Assembly: GCA_012510325.1 (NCBI GenBank)
Contig: JAAZIG010000065.1
Coordinates: 1 to 39,059 of the forward strand
Direction: 5' to 3'
DNA: 39,059 nt
From: Bacillota bacterium
GTDB lineage: Bacteria > Bacillota > Dethiobacteria > DTU022
A model generated the notes under the pieces. It worked only from the letters and a program-made list of their open reading frames with translations, had not been told where the DNA came from and made no database searches. A program made the translations under genes and the position numbers. Positions 25,085 to 32,840 of this stretch are shown piece after piece; positions within the stretch are counted from its first letter, which is position 1; each line of letters starts with the position of its first letter.

Positions 25085-25113
25085 CGGCTCTCACCTCCAG
25101 AAAATCCGGCCAT

Positions 25114-25143
25114 GTCTAAAGGAGGCAGTTAATGGCAATAATA
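25114..25143 (+). promoter_or_regulatory. Candidate sigma-F promoter for sigG-spoIIR
   Basis: GTCTA (25114-25118), 15 bases, then GGCAATAATA (25134-25143). The -10 satisfies every position of the sigma-F consensus GGHRANAHTR; the -35 matches GYATA except at one base. Transcription would start near 25150, leaving a leader of about 13 bases that holds only the sigG ribosome-binding site. sigG and spoIIR both have sigma-F promoters in B. subtilis, which supports the reading. Confidence 0.55.
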
Positions 25144-25266
25144 GAGGTGAGGGGGGAGAAGCATGTTACAGAACAGGGTTCAGCTCAGCGGGGTCAACAC
25201 CTATCAGCTGGCCGTTCTCTCCACCGGGGAGATGAAAGAGCTGTTCTGCAGGGTAAAACAGGGTGA
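25132..25266 (+). CDS. Possible upstream ORF overlapping the start of sigG
   Basis: ATG 25132 stands six bases after AAAGGAGG (25118-25125), the strongest Shine-Dalgarno sequence nearby. It opens a 44-codon frame (MAIIEVRGEKHVTEQ...) that ends at TGA 25264-25266, about 100 bases inside sigG in another reading frame. The peptide resembles nothing I know and its codons past 25163 are dictated by sigG, so it may be regulatory or accidental. It is present only on transcripts starting upstream of the sigma-F-like promoter, whose -10 overlaps its second codon. Confidence 0.3.
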   Translation: MAIIEVRGEKHVTEQGSAQRGQHLSAGRSLHRGDERAVLQGKTG

Positions 25267-25987
25267 TTCCGGAGCCCGCGAAGCCCTTGTCCGGGGCAAT
25301 CTGCGTTTGGTGTTAAGTATCCTGCAGCGCTTTAAAAACCGGGGAGAACCGCTGGACGATCTATTTCAGGTCGGCTGTATCGGGCTGCTCAAGGCCATCG
25401 ATAATTTTCAACTAGAGCACGGCGTGAACTTTTCCACTTATGCGGTGCCGATGATCATCGGCGAGATCAAGCGCTATCTTCGGGATAACAACAGTATCCA
25501 TATCAGCCGTTCGATCAAGGGTCTCTCGCACAGGGTGCTCCAGACCAGGGAGAAGCTGTTGAAAGAGAATCACCGGGAGCCGGGTCTCAGCGAGATCGCC
25601 GCGGCGATGGAGCTGACCGTGGAAGAGGTTGTCTTTGCCTTTAACGCCGCTCTGGAGCCGCTTTCACTCTACGACCCTGTTTTCTCTGACAGCACCGATC
25701 CCGTCTATGTGATGGATCTGATCAGCGATCAGTCTGACAGCACCGATAAATGGCTGGAGAATATCGCTCTCCGGGAGGCGCTGGAGCAGCTCGCTCCCCG
25801 GGAGAGGCAGATTATTGAGGCGCGTTTTTTTGAAGGGAAGACCCAGATGGAGATCGCCGGGCAGGTGGGGATTTCGCAGGCGCAGGTTTCGCGGATCGAA
25901 AAGGCGGCCCTGGAGATGATCCGGCAGCACTACCGCCAGGGGCTCCACCGCGGGGAGAGCGGGAATGAAACAGGAAGCTGCCGCTAA
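25163..25987 (+). CDS. sigG: Late forespore RNA polymerase sigma factor SigG
   Basis: This 274-residue sigma-70-family factor drives late forespore genes. The N-terminus NRVQLSGVNTYQLAVLS resembles the conserved start of sigma-G, and the core RGNLRLVLSILQRFKNRGEPLDDLFQ (region 2), STYAVPMIIGEIKRYLRD, DPVYVMDLISD and the helix-turn-helix GKTQMEIAGQVGISQAQVSRIEK (region 4) favour sigma-G over sigma-F. The last 15 or so residues (HRGESGNETGSCR) extend past the usual end and overlap spoIIR. GGGGGGAG precedes the ATG. Its leader combines a sigma-F-like promoter and a possible upstream ORF. Confidence 0.94.
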   Translation: MLQNRVQLSGVNTYQLAVLSTGEMKELFCRVKQGDSGAREALVRGNLRLVLSILQRFKNRGEPLDDLFQVGCIGLLKAIDNFQLEHGVNFSTYAVPMIIGEIKRYLRDNNSIHISRSIKGLSHRVLQTREKLLKENHREPGLSEIAAAMELTVEEVVFAFNAALEPLSLYDPVFSDSTDPVYVMDLISDQSDSTDKWLENIALREALEQLAPRERQIIEARFFEGKTQMEIAGQVGISQAQVSRIEKAALEMIRQHYRQGLHRGESGNETGSCR

Positions 25988-26660
25988 AGCGCTTCTTTGC
26001 GCCGCCGCAGTCATCTTCGCCGCAGCTCTGCTCATCCTCAGCGCATTCTGTCCCCCGGCCCGGGAAAGAGGCGCCTCCCCCTGGCGGGTTTATCGCGGCG
26101 AGCCTGTGATCCGGCTGCATGTGCGAGCCTCCGGCGACAGCCCCGCCGAGCAGCGCTTCAAGATGGTTATGGTGGAGCGGGTCCGGCGGCTCCTGGCGGA
26201 GAAAAAAGTGTTTCAGTCCGGCGATTACGATACCTCCCTGCGCTTTTTGCAGCGCTCCCTGCCGGAGCTGAACCGGGAGCTGCAGGAGCAGGCCGGCGAA
26301 TCTGCCGGAGAAAAGCCCGTTGCCATGCACCTGTCCCGCGAATATTTCCCCCTGCGCACCTACGGCCGCCGGATATTTCCGGCGGGGGAGTATACCGCCC
26401 TCATCGTCACAGTCGGCGAAGGAACCGGTGAAAACTGGTGGTGTCTTCTCTTTCCGGCGCTCTGCCTCCCTCCGACGGAGGGCGCTGCTGAAGAGAAAGG
26501 CTCAGCGGAGCCTTTCTCCGACAGCGCAGAGGCTGCGGCGGCCCCCGGTGCGGAAGAGGAAGCAAGCGTCACGGTCCGGTGGCGGAGCAAGATCTGGGAA
26601 GAATTCAGCCGTTTTGCCGAGAACGTCGTTGAAAAAGTAAAGCAGATCTTCTATAATTAG
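25965..26660 (+). CDS. spoIIR: Stage II sporulation protein R (SpoIIR)
   Basis: SpoIIR is the forespore-made, exported signal that triggers SpoIIGA-dependent cleavage of pro-sigma-E in the mother cell. This 231-residue protein has an N-terminal hydrophobic segment (about 8-28), then the family blocks VIRLHVRASGDSPAEQRFK, RRIFPAGEYTALIVTVGEG and GENWWCLLFPALC. The C-terminal part (about 170-231) is an Ala/Glu-rich spacer and a basic helical end, as in several clostridial SpoIIR proteins. It overlaps sigG by 23 bases, with GGGGAGAG before its ATG, so both should come from one forespore transcript. Confidence 0.92.
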   Translation: MKQEAAAKALLCAAAVIFAAALLILSAFCPPARERGASPWRVYRGEPVIRLHVRASGDSPAEQRFKMVMVERVRRLLAEKKVFQSGDYDTSLRFLQRSLPELNRELQEQAGESAGEKPVAMHLSREYFPLRTYGRRIFPAGEYTALIVTVGEGTGENWWCLLFPALCLPPTEGAAEEKGSAEPFSDSAEAAAAPGAEEEASVTVRWRSKIWEEFSRFAENVVEKVKQIFYN

Positions 26661-26712
26661 GTCAGCCCGGACGATACAGAGATATCCTTGCTTGTTCCTG
26701 GGGGGTAGGTAC

Positions 26713-28329
26713 GTGGACTGGGGAAAGTACATAGAGATCGCCGCCGTCACGGTGGGCGGTCTGGGGCTTTTTTTGTTCGGCATCCAGATGCTTGCTACGG
26801 GGATGCAAAATGCCGCCGGAGACAGGTTGCGCCGGATCCTTGAGGTGCTGACCAATAATCCCATCGCCGGTTTTTTTACCGGTCTCCTCATGACCACGCT
26901 TATCCAGAGCAGCGGGGCGACCACCGTCATGGTTGTCGGTTTCGCCAACGCCGGCCTGATCAACCTTTCCCAGGGGATCAGCGTTATTATCGGGGCGAAT
27001 GTGGGCACCACCGTGACCGCACAGATCATTTCGTTCAAGGTTCAGACCATCGCCTTGCCCTTCATCGGCCTGGGCGGGCTGATCATCTTCTTCAGCAGGC
27101 GGAAACAGTATCGTTATCTGGGCGAGGCGATCCTGGGGGCGGGCCTTCTCTTTTTGGGTATCACCACGATGTCGGCCGGTTTAAGCCCCCTGGAGAAGCT
27201 GCCCCTTTTTAAAAGCCTGCTGGTGCAGTTTGGCGCCTTCCCTCTTCTCGGAGTGCTCGGCGGGGCTGTTTTCACGGCCATTCTTCAGAGCAGCAGTGCT
27301 TTTACCGGCGTGATCATCGCCATCAGCATGGAGGGCATGATCACCTTGGATCAGGCGATGCCTCTCATTTTAGGCTCCAATATCGGCACCTGCGTCATCG
27401 CTTTTATCGCCAGCGCGGGAACCAATTTAACGGCCCGGCGGGCGGCGGTGGCTCACCTGCTCTTCAACTTCATCGGGGTGCTGCTCTGCCTGGCGGTGCT
27501 GACGCCGTTTACGGATCTGGTTCTGAAGACGGCCTCCTCGGTGACCCGCCAGGTTGCCAATGCGCACTCCATCTTCAATGTGGCCAATTCGATATTATTT
27601 ATTGTCGTTCTCCCCTACTTCACCAGGCTGGTCAGCCATATCGTTCCCGGTGAAGAGATCAGCATCGAGATCGGACCAACCTATCTTGATAAGCGGATGC
27701 TGGCCACACCGGCGGCGGCCATCGGGGGGGCCAAGAAAGAGCTGCTGCGCATGGCCATGATCGCCAGCGAGATGATCGGCGATGTCCTCGACATCTTTGT
27801 GCGAAACGATCTGAAAAAAGTGGCCCATGTGGAGCAGATGGAGGATCTCCTTGATGGGATGGAGAAGGCGATCAATGTTTTTCTGGCGGAGCTTTCGCAA
27901 AGTCCCCTCACCGAAGTGCAGTCAAAGATAATCGGCAGCTTTATGTCCGCAGCCAATGATCTGGAGCGGATCGGCGACCATGCCAACAATATCATGCAGC
28001 TGGCGGAGCTTAAAGTTGAGGACAGGCTCCCCTTTTCCGAGCAGGCGCTGGAAGAGCTCAGGCAGCTCTATGAGCAGGTCGATGTTATGTTAAAGCGAGC
28101 CATTCAGGCCTTTGAGTTGGAGAGCAAGCAGCTCGCCCGCCTGGTCCTGGTGGAGGACGATCAGATCGATCTGATGGAAAAAGTTTTGCGCAGGGCTCAT
28201 ATCGAAAGAATCAATACAAAAAGATGTTTTCCGGCCTCAGGGGTGATCTATCTCGATGTATTGAGCAATCTGGAGCGGATCGCCGATCACGCCACCAATA
28301 TTGCTCAGCTCGTTGTCGAGGATTTTTAA
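26713..28329 (+). CDS. Na+/phosphate cotransporter with C-terminal PhoU-like domain
   Basis: The 538-residue protein has two repeated membrane modules (about 10-300), each with the family QSS motif, TLIQSSGATTVMVVG and AILQSSSAFTGVIIA, and glycine-rich GANVGTTVTAQI and GSNIGTCVIAFI segments. The cytoplasmic C-terminus (about 330-538) is a helical PhoU-like domain with two repeats, SAANDLERIGDHANNI and LSNLERIADHATNIAQ. It should import inorganic phosphate with sodium (NptA/YjbB type). GTG 26713 follows GGGGGGTAGG; TTG 26692, seven codons earlier, has no ribosome-binding site. Nothing in the neighbourhood suggests its regulation. Confidence 0.9.
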   Translation: MDWGKYIEIAAVTVGGLGLFLFGIQMLATGMQNAAGDRLRRILEVLTNNPIAGFFTGLLMTTLIQSSGATTVMVVGFANAGLINLSQGISVIIGANVGTTVTAQIISFKVQTIALPFIGLGGLIIFFSRRKQYRYLGEAILGAGLLFLGITTMSAGLSPLEKLPLFKSLLVQFGAFPLLGVLGGAVFTAILQSSSAFTGVIIAISMEGMITLDQAMPLILGSNIGTCVIAFIASAGTNLTARRAAVAHLLFNFIGVLLCLAVLTPFTDLVLKTASSVTRQVANAHSIFNVANSILFIVVLPYFTRLVSHIVPGEEISIEIGPTYLDKRMLATPAAAIGGAKKELLRMAMIASEMIGDVLDIFVRNDLKKVAHVEQMEDLLDGMEKAINVFLAELSQSPLTEVQSKIIGSFMSAANDLERIGDHANNIMQLAELKVEDRLPFSEQALEELRQLYEQVDVMLKRAIQAFELESKQLARLVLVEDDQIDLMEKVLRRAHIERINTKRCFPASGVIYLDVLSNLERIADHATNIAQLVVEDF

Positions 28330-28359
28330 GGCATCCCGCCGGCCGACAGAGGAGAGAAC

Positions 28360-29355
28360 ATGCCCAAAGTACTGTCGATCAACGGAACCCTGCTGTTCCC
28401 CCCCGCCCGAAAAACGATTGTGGCCGCCGCCGGGCTGATCCGCCGTGGCGGCCTTGTCGCTTTTCCCACGGAGACGGTTTACGGACTGGGGGCGGATGCC
28501 ACCGCGGGGCGGGCCGTTGCCCGCATCTTTGAGGCGAAAGGACGTCCGCCGGGGAAGCCGCTCATCGTCCATGTGGCCGACCCCGGGCAGGTGCGACAGG
28601 TGACCGCCTCCCTGCCCGGAGAGGCCCTTGAGCTGATGCACCGTTTCTGGCCCGGGCCGCTCAGTCTGGTTTTGCCCCGCTCGGCGGAGCTGCCGCCGGA
28701 GGTCAGCGCCGGTTTGTCCACGGTGGCTGTGCGCATGCCCGCCCACCCTGTTGCGCTGGGGCTCATCCGCGCTGCGGGCGTTCCCCTGGCTGCGCCGAGC
28801 GCCAACCGTTCCGGTCGGCTCAGTCCCACGGAGGCGCGTCATGTGCTTGAAGAGCTGGCCGGCAGGATCGAGGCGGTCCTCGACGGCGGCCCCTGCACCG
28901 TCGGTGTGGAGTCGACAGTGCTCGATCTGAGCGGAGCACGGCCGCTGATCCTGCGTTCCGGCGCCATCACCAGGACGCAGCTGGAGAAAGCCCTGGGAAC
29001 TGAAATTGGCTGTGCCGTAAAGGGCGCCGGGGGAGCGCTCTCTGTTGCGCCGGGGCTCCACTGTCACCGCAGTTTTCTCCGCACCCCCCTCATTCTGGTA
29101 ACCGGCCCCCGGAAGAGGCGGAGGGCTCTTCTCGGGGCTCTCACGGCGGGCTACCGGCGGAGGGGTTTCCGGGTCGTGGTTCTGCCGGCTCCCCCGGGGG
29201 GGCGGTTGCTGGCGGGGGCTCTTTTTGCGTCGCTGCGCCGCCTTGATCGCGGTGCTCTCGACCTGATCCTGGCGGAGGGGTTTTCCCCCCGGGGGGTGGG
29301 CGAGACAGTGTTACACCGCCTGCGTCAGGCGGCGGTGCGAATTATCAAAGCATAG
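28360..29355 (+). CDS. ywlC: Threonylcarbamoyl-AMP synthase (Sua5/YwlC)
   Basis: This enzyme makes threonylcarbamoyl-AMP from threonine, bicarbonate and ATP for the t6A modification of ANN-decoding tRNAs. The 331-residue protein has a YrdC domain (about 15-205) with FPTETVYGLGADA, the KGRPPGKPL substrate motif (K60) and APSANRSG, followed by a Sua5 domain (about 235-331). The linker that usually reads like PGMKYRHYAP is altered here (APGLHCHRSF), and the Sua5 domain is Arg/Gly-rich and diverged. GAGGAGAG precedes the ATG. Its neighbour ywlE follows in the same order as in B. subtilis ywlC-ywlE-rpiB. Confidence 0.92.
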   Translation: MPKVLSINGTLLFPPARKTIVAAAGLIRRGGLVAFPTETVYGLGADATAGRAVARIFEAKGRPPGKPLIVHVADPGQVRQVTASLPGEALELMHRFWPGPLSLVLPRSAELPPEVSAGLSTVAVRMPAHPVALGLIRAAGVPLAAPSANRSGRLSPTEARHVLEELAGRIEAVLDGGPCTVGVESTVLDLSGARPLILRSGAITRTQLEKALGTEIGCAVKGAGGALSVAPGLHCHRSFLRTPLILVTGPRKRRRALLGALTAGYRRRGFRVVVLPAPPGGRLLAGALFASLRRLDRGALDLILAEGFSPRGVGETVLHRLRQAAVRIIKA

Positions 29356-29364
29356 GTGAGCGCC

Positions 29365-29856
29365 ATGTCAGCAAAAATCATTCTCTTTGTCTGTACCGGC
29401 AACACCTGCCGCAGTCCCATGGCGGAGGCGCTGTTTCGCCATGAGTGGGGCAACCGCTCCGGTGTTCCGGAAGTGCAAGCCCTCTCCGCGGGGCTGGCGG
29501 CGGCCTCCGGGGGGCCGGCCTCGGCGGGGGCCCGCGCGGTGATGCGCGAAGCCGGGATCGGCCTGGAGGGGCATTGTTCTACTTTGCTGGGCGAAGCTTT
29601 GCTGAGCGAAGCCCATCTGGTTCTGGTGATGAGCCGGGGGCACCGCGACCATCTGCAGCAGCATTTTCCCGGCGCTGCCGGTAAAGTGTTTTTGCTGAAG
29701 GAGTATGCCGGGATTACCGAAGACCCGGAGATCGGCGATCCCTACGGTGGCACCCTTGCCCAGTATCATCAGGCCTACGAAGAGATACGCAAGGCTGTCG
29801 CCGGGGTTGTTTCCCGTTTGGAAAGGAGTTTGCGCGATGAAAATAGTATTAGGTAG
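29365..29856 (+). CDS. ywlE: Low-molecular-weight phosphatase, probably protein-arginine phosphatase YwlE
   Basis: The 163-residue protein has the low-molecular-weight tyrosine phosphatase loop FVCTGNTCRSPMAEAL with nucleophile C10 and R16, and the general acid in DPEIGDPYGG. T14 in the loop corresponds to Thr11 of Bacillus YwlE, the residue that favours phosphoarginine over phosphotyrosine, so arginine phosphatase activity is likely. ATG 29365 is preferred because AGGTGA lies five bases upstream; GTG 29356 would add three residues. It overlaps rpiB by 20 bases. No mcsB kinase gene is in the window. Confidence 0.9.
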   Translation: MSAKIILFVCTGNTCRSPMAEALFRHEWGNRSGVPEVQALSAGLAAASGGPASAGARAVMREAGIGLEGHCSTLLGEALLSEAHLVLVMSRGHRDHLQQHFPGAAGKVFLLKEYAGITEDPEIGDPYGGTLAQYHQAYEEIRKAVAGVVSRLERSLRDENSIR

Positions 29857-30280
29857 TGACCATGCCGGTTTTGCCCTGAAAGAGGAGCTCCGGGCCAATC
29901 TGGCGAAGATGGCGGAAGAGGTTGCCGATTTCGGCACTTTCTGTGAAAACAGTGTTGATTATCCCGATATTGCCCTGCCGCTGGCCAGAGCGATCGCCGC
30001 CGGCGAATACGATCGGGGCATCTTGATCTGCGGTACCGGCGTCGGCATGGCTATTGCAGCGAATAAATATCCGGGAATCAGGGCGGCTCTCTGCGGCGAT
30101 CCCTTTACCGCCCGCTTTGCCCGGGAACATAATGATGCCAATATCCTGACTTTAGGAGCGCGAGTGATCGGGCCCGGCCTGGCCCTTGAGATCGTCGAGA
30201 CCTTTGTGCGGAGCGATTTTCAGGGTGAGCGGCACTCCCGCCGTCTGCAGAAAATTGCCTTTATGGAAGAGCAGCGCTAA
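29837..30280 (+). CDS. rpiB: Ribose-5-phosphate isomerase B (RpiB)
   Basis: The 147-residue cytosolic enzyme interconverts ribose 5-phosphate and ribulose 5-phosphate. It is the normal length for the RpiB/LacAB family. The start MKIVLGSDHAGFALKEEL, ICGTGVGMAIAANKYPGIRAALC with the catalytic cysteine and the anion-hole stretch, and HNDANILTLGARVIG are all present. ATG 29837 follows GAAAGGAG eight bases upstream and lies inside the end of ywlE, so the two are probably translationally coupled. Glycine hydroxymethyltransferase follows after 44 bases. Confidence 0.95.
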   Translation: MKIVLGSDHAGFALKEELRANLAKMAEEVADFGTFCENSVDYPDIALPLARAIAAGEYDRGILICGTGVGMAIAANKYPGIRAALCGDPFTARFAREHNDANILTLGARVIGPGLALEIVETFVRSDFQGERHSRRLQKIAFMEEQR

Positions 30281-30291
30281 AATATTACAGG

Positions 30292-30310
30292 CAGCCGGTT
30301 TGGCCGGCTG
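30292..30310 (+). other. Hairpin just upstream of the glyA ribosome-binding site
   Basis: CAGCCGG (30292-30298) and CCGGCTG (30304-30310) form a 7-base stem with a 5-base loop, ending two bases before GGAGG (30313-30317). No T-run follows, so it is not a standard terminator. It may affect translation of glyA or mark an mRNA processing point. Confidence 0.4.
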
Positions 30311-30324
30311 GTGGAGGTCTCCAG

Positions 30325-31599
30325 ATGGATGAGAATGGATTAAGGGAAGTGCGCCTGACGGATCCGGAGATTGCCGCGGCCATCGCCGAGGAGGAGAGGC
30401 GCCAGCAGGACAGTCTTGAGCTGATCGCTTCGGAAAACCTGGCCAGCCGGGCGGTTCGGCAGGCCCAGGGGTCGGTGCTGACCAACAAGTATGCCGAGGG
30501 CTATCCCGGAGCCCGCTATTACGGCGGCTGCCGTCACGTGGACCGGGTGGAGCAGCTGGCCCGCTTGCGGGCCCGGCAGCTCTTTCAGGCGGAGCATGCC
30601 AATGTCCAGCCTCATGCCGGGGCGGCGGCCAATCTGGCGGTCTACCTCGCCTTTTTGAAACCGGGCGATCGGATCCTGGGGATGAATCTGGCTCACGGCG
30701 GCCATCTGACCCACGGCAGTCCGGTCAATATCACCGGACGCTATTTTGAAGCTTACTCGTACGGCGTTGACCGCGCCAGCGGCCTGCTCGATATGGAAGA
30801 AGTGCGCCGGGAGGCCGCCCTGATCAGGCCGAAGCTGCTCATTGCCGGAGCCACCGCCTATCCGCGGCGGATCGATTTTGCCGCATTTGAGGAGATCGCC
30901 CGCGCCGTCGGCGCTATTTTAATGGTGGATATCGCTCATATCGCCGGGCTCGTTGCGGCGAAGTTGCATCCCAGCCCCGTGCCGCATGCCGCTGTGATCA
31001 CGACGACGACGCATAAAACCTTGCGCGGCCCTCGCGGGGGAGCGATCCTTTGCCGCCGTCAGTATGCCCGGCGCATTGACCAGGCGGTATTCCCGGGGCT
31101 GCAGGGGGGTCCGCTCATGCATGTAATCGCCGCCAAAGCGGTCTCTTTCAAGGAGGCGCAGCAGCCTGAGTTTATCTCCTATCAGGAACGGGTTTTGGAG
31201 AACATTCAGGTGCTCGCCGAAGAGCTGCGCGGCTACGATTTCGACCTGGTCACCGGCGGCAGCGATACGCACCTGCTTCTGCTCGATCTTCGCTCCAAAG
31301 ATATCACCGGAGTGGAAGCGGAGCAGCTTTTGGAAAGCGTCGGGATTACCGCCAACAAAAACGCTGTTCCCTTCGACCCCCGCAGCCCCCGGGTGACCAG
31401 CGGGCTGCGGCTGGGAACGCCTGCAATCACTTCGCGGGGGATGGGTCCGGAGCAGATCCGCCTCATCGCGCGCCTGATTAACGAAGCGCTGGCCTGCCGT
31501 ACCGAGGAAGCTGCTCTGGGGAAAATAAGGCAACGGGTCTGCGAGCTCTGCCGCGCTTTTCCCATCGATCAGGTTAAGAAGGTCCCCGCCGGAGGCTGA
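30325..31599 (+). CDS. glyA: Serine hydroxymethyltransferase (GlyA)
   Basis: GlyA converts serine and tetrahydrofolate to glycine and methylene-tetrahydrofolate. The 424-residue PLP enzyme has the expected length and motifs: LELIASENLASRAV, YAEGYPGARYYGG, VDIAHIAGLVAA, and TTTHKTLRGPRGG, whose lysine binds PLP. The substrate-binding arginine in RLGTPAITSRGM is present. The ATG follows GGTGGAGG after a short hairpin. It closes the sua5-ywlE-rpiB-glyA run; the one-carbon unit it makes is also used for dTMP synthesis, to which the next gene, a dCMP deaminase, contributes dUMP. Confidence 0.97.
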   Translation: MDENGLREVRLTDPEIAAAIAEEERRQQDSLELIASENLASRAVRQAQGSVLTNKYAEGYPGARYYGGCRHVDRVEQLARLRARQLFQAEHANVQPHAGAAANLAVYLAFLKPGDRILGMNLAHGGHLTHGSPVNITGRYFEAYSYGVDRASGLLDMEEVRREAALIRPKLLIAGATAYPRRIDFAAFEEIARAVGAILMVDIAHIAGLVAAKLHPSPVPHAAVITTTTHKTLRGPRGGAILCRRQYARRIDQAVFPGLQGGPLMHVIAAKAVSFKEAQQPEFISYQERVLENIQVLAEELRGYDFDLVTGGSDTHLLLLDLRSKDITGVEAEQLLESVGITANKNAVPFDPRSPRVTSGLRLGTPAITSRGMGPEQIRLIARLINEALACRTEEAALGKIRQRVCELCRAFPIDQVKKVPAGG

Positions 31600-31662
31600 G
31601 CCATCGGGGCAAGTGCCGGAGGGAGCGATCAGGGGGGACTGCTGTCGAGAGGATGATCACTG

Positions 31663-32109
31663 TTGTCAGAGAGGCCGTCGTGGGATCGTTATTTTTTTGA
31701 GATCGCCCGGGTAGTCGCTTCCCGTTCAACCTGCCTGCGTCGCCGGGTCGGCGCCCTGCTGGTGCTGGATAAAAGAATTCTGGCGACGGGGTATAACGGA
31801 GCCCCCGCCGGTCTGGCGCACTGCGCGGATACCGGCTGTCTCCGGGAAAAGCGACAAGTTCCCGCAGGGGAAAGGCATGAGCTGTGTCGGGGCCTCCATG
31901 CGGAGCAGAATGCGATTATTCAGGCCGCCGTTCACGGGGTGGCGATAGAGGGTGCTTCGCTATACTGCACTCATTTTCCCTGTGTGGTCTGTGCCAAGAT
32001 GCTGATCAACGCGAAGATCCGGCAGGTTCATGTTGCCGAGCCGTATCCCGATGCTCTTTCCCGGGAGCTGCTGGACGAAGCGGGGGTAGCGCTACATTTT
32101 GATCGATAA
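31663..32109 (+). CDS. comEB: dCMP deaminase (ComEB-like)
   Basis: The 148-residue zinc enzyme of the cytidine/deoxycytidylate deaminase family has the zinc and proton-shuttle motifs GLHAEQNAI (HAE) and FPCVVCAKM (PCxxC), and the RPSWDRYFFEIARVVASRSTC start typical of dCMP deaminases. It would convert dCMP to dUMP for thymidylate synthesis. The start is TTG 31663, with GAGAGG about ten bases upstream; the nearby ATG 31653 is out of frame. It follows glyA after 63 bases. In many Clostridia the atp operon comes near here, but this window continues with ywmB. Confidence 0.93.
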   Translation: MSERPSWDRYFFEIARVVASRSTCLRRRVGALLVLDKRILATGYNGAPAGLAHCADTGCLREKRQVPAGERHELCRGLHAEQNAIIQAAVHGVAIEGASLYCTHFPCVVCAKMLINAKIRQVHVAEPYPDALSRELLDEAGVALHFDR

Positions 32110-32181
32110 TTTTGCAGAGGATAAACCTCTCTCCGGGGGGCCATAATATCCCTTAGTTTCCTGCGAAGGGAGGGGCCCCGG

Positions 32182-32823
32182 TTGCATCTGCGTGTCCTGC
32201 TCTTGTTTTTGGCGGCGCTGCTCTGTTTGCCGCCGCTCCTTCATGGAGCGGTTGGGGCGGCAGACCCGTGGTTGGAAATGGAAAAAGGGTTACAGCTTTG
32301 CGGCGTTGAAATTAACTGCTACCGGAGCTGCTGTTTTATCAGCAGGGAGGAACGGGAGCGGCTCATCTCCGCCGGTGCGGTTCCCTTGAATATTGATCCT
32401 CAAGCGGTGCCGGACTGCCGCTGCTCGATGCGGGACGGCTGGGCAAACGATGAAATTCTTCTTGAAATATACGGCGCCGATCGGGGAGCGTGCAGCCGGC
32501 TCTGGAGGCAGTTTGCCGCCATCGCCGAAGGTCCAGCCGGCGCCGCGGATCGGGTCTGGTGTGTGGAGGGATCTCATGAAGCAGGCGGCGAGCTCACCGC
32601 TCTGGGCGAAGCGCTGATCCGGGCGCTGGGCGGACAGTTGCGGCGGGTCGACACCCACCCCCGCATGGTGCAGCTGCTGGCCGAGCTGCCCTGGGCCGGT
32701 GCCGGGTTTGCGCTGGACGAAGGTCCGGTAAACCTTACTCTGGAGCTGTATGAGGACGCCTATCTGGAGAGAGTGAGAATCCGTCTGGGGATACCGGTTC
32801 TCTTTTCGTTTTCAAATGGATAA
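32182..32823 (+). CDS. ywmB: Exported YwmB-like (DUF1779) protein
   Basis: The 213-residue product starts with a signal peptide or anchor (about 3-25, RVLLLFLAALLCLPPLLHGAVGA) and is otherwise soluble, with several cysteines (CGVEINCYRSCC, CRC). The call rests partly on position: ywmB precedes murA and spoIID in B. subtilis, exactly as here, and the size and export signal agree. I see no catalytic motif and its function is unknown. The start is TTG, with AAGGGAGGGG upstream. murA2 begins 17 bases after the stop. Confidence 0.6.
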   Translation: MHLRVLLLFLAALLCLPPLLHGAVGAADPWLEMEKGLQLCGVEINCYRSCCFISREERERLISAGAVPLNIDPQAVPDCRCSMRDGWANDEILLEIYGADRGACSRLWRQFAAIAEGPAGAADRVWCVEGSHEAGGELTALGEALIRALGGQLRRVDTHPRMVQLLAELPWAGAGFALDEGPVNLTLELYEDAYLERVRIRLGIPVLFSFSNG

Positions 32824-32840
32824 CAGGAAGGAACGGCATC

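Noticed and set aside
30281..30324. Glycine or folate riboswitch before glyA
   Set aside because: The gap is only 44 bases, which is too short for either; it holds just one simple hairpin.
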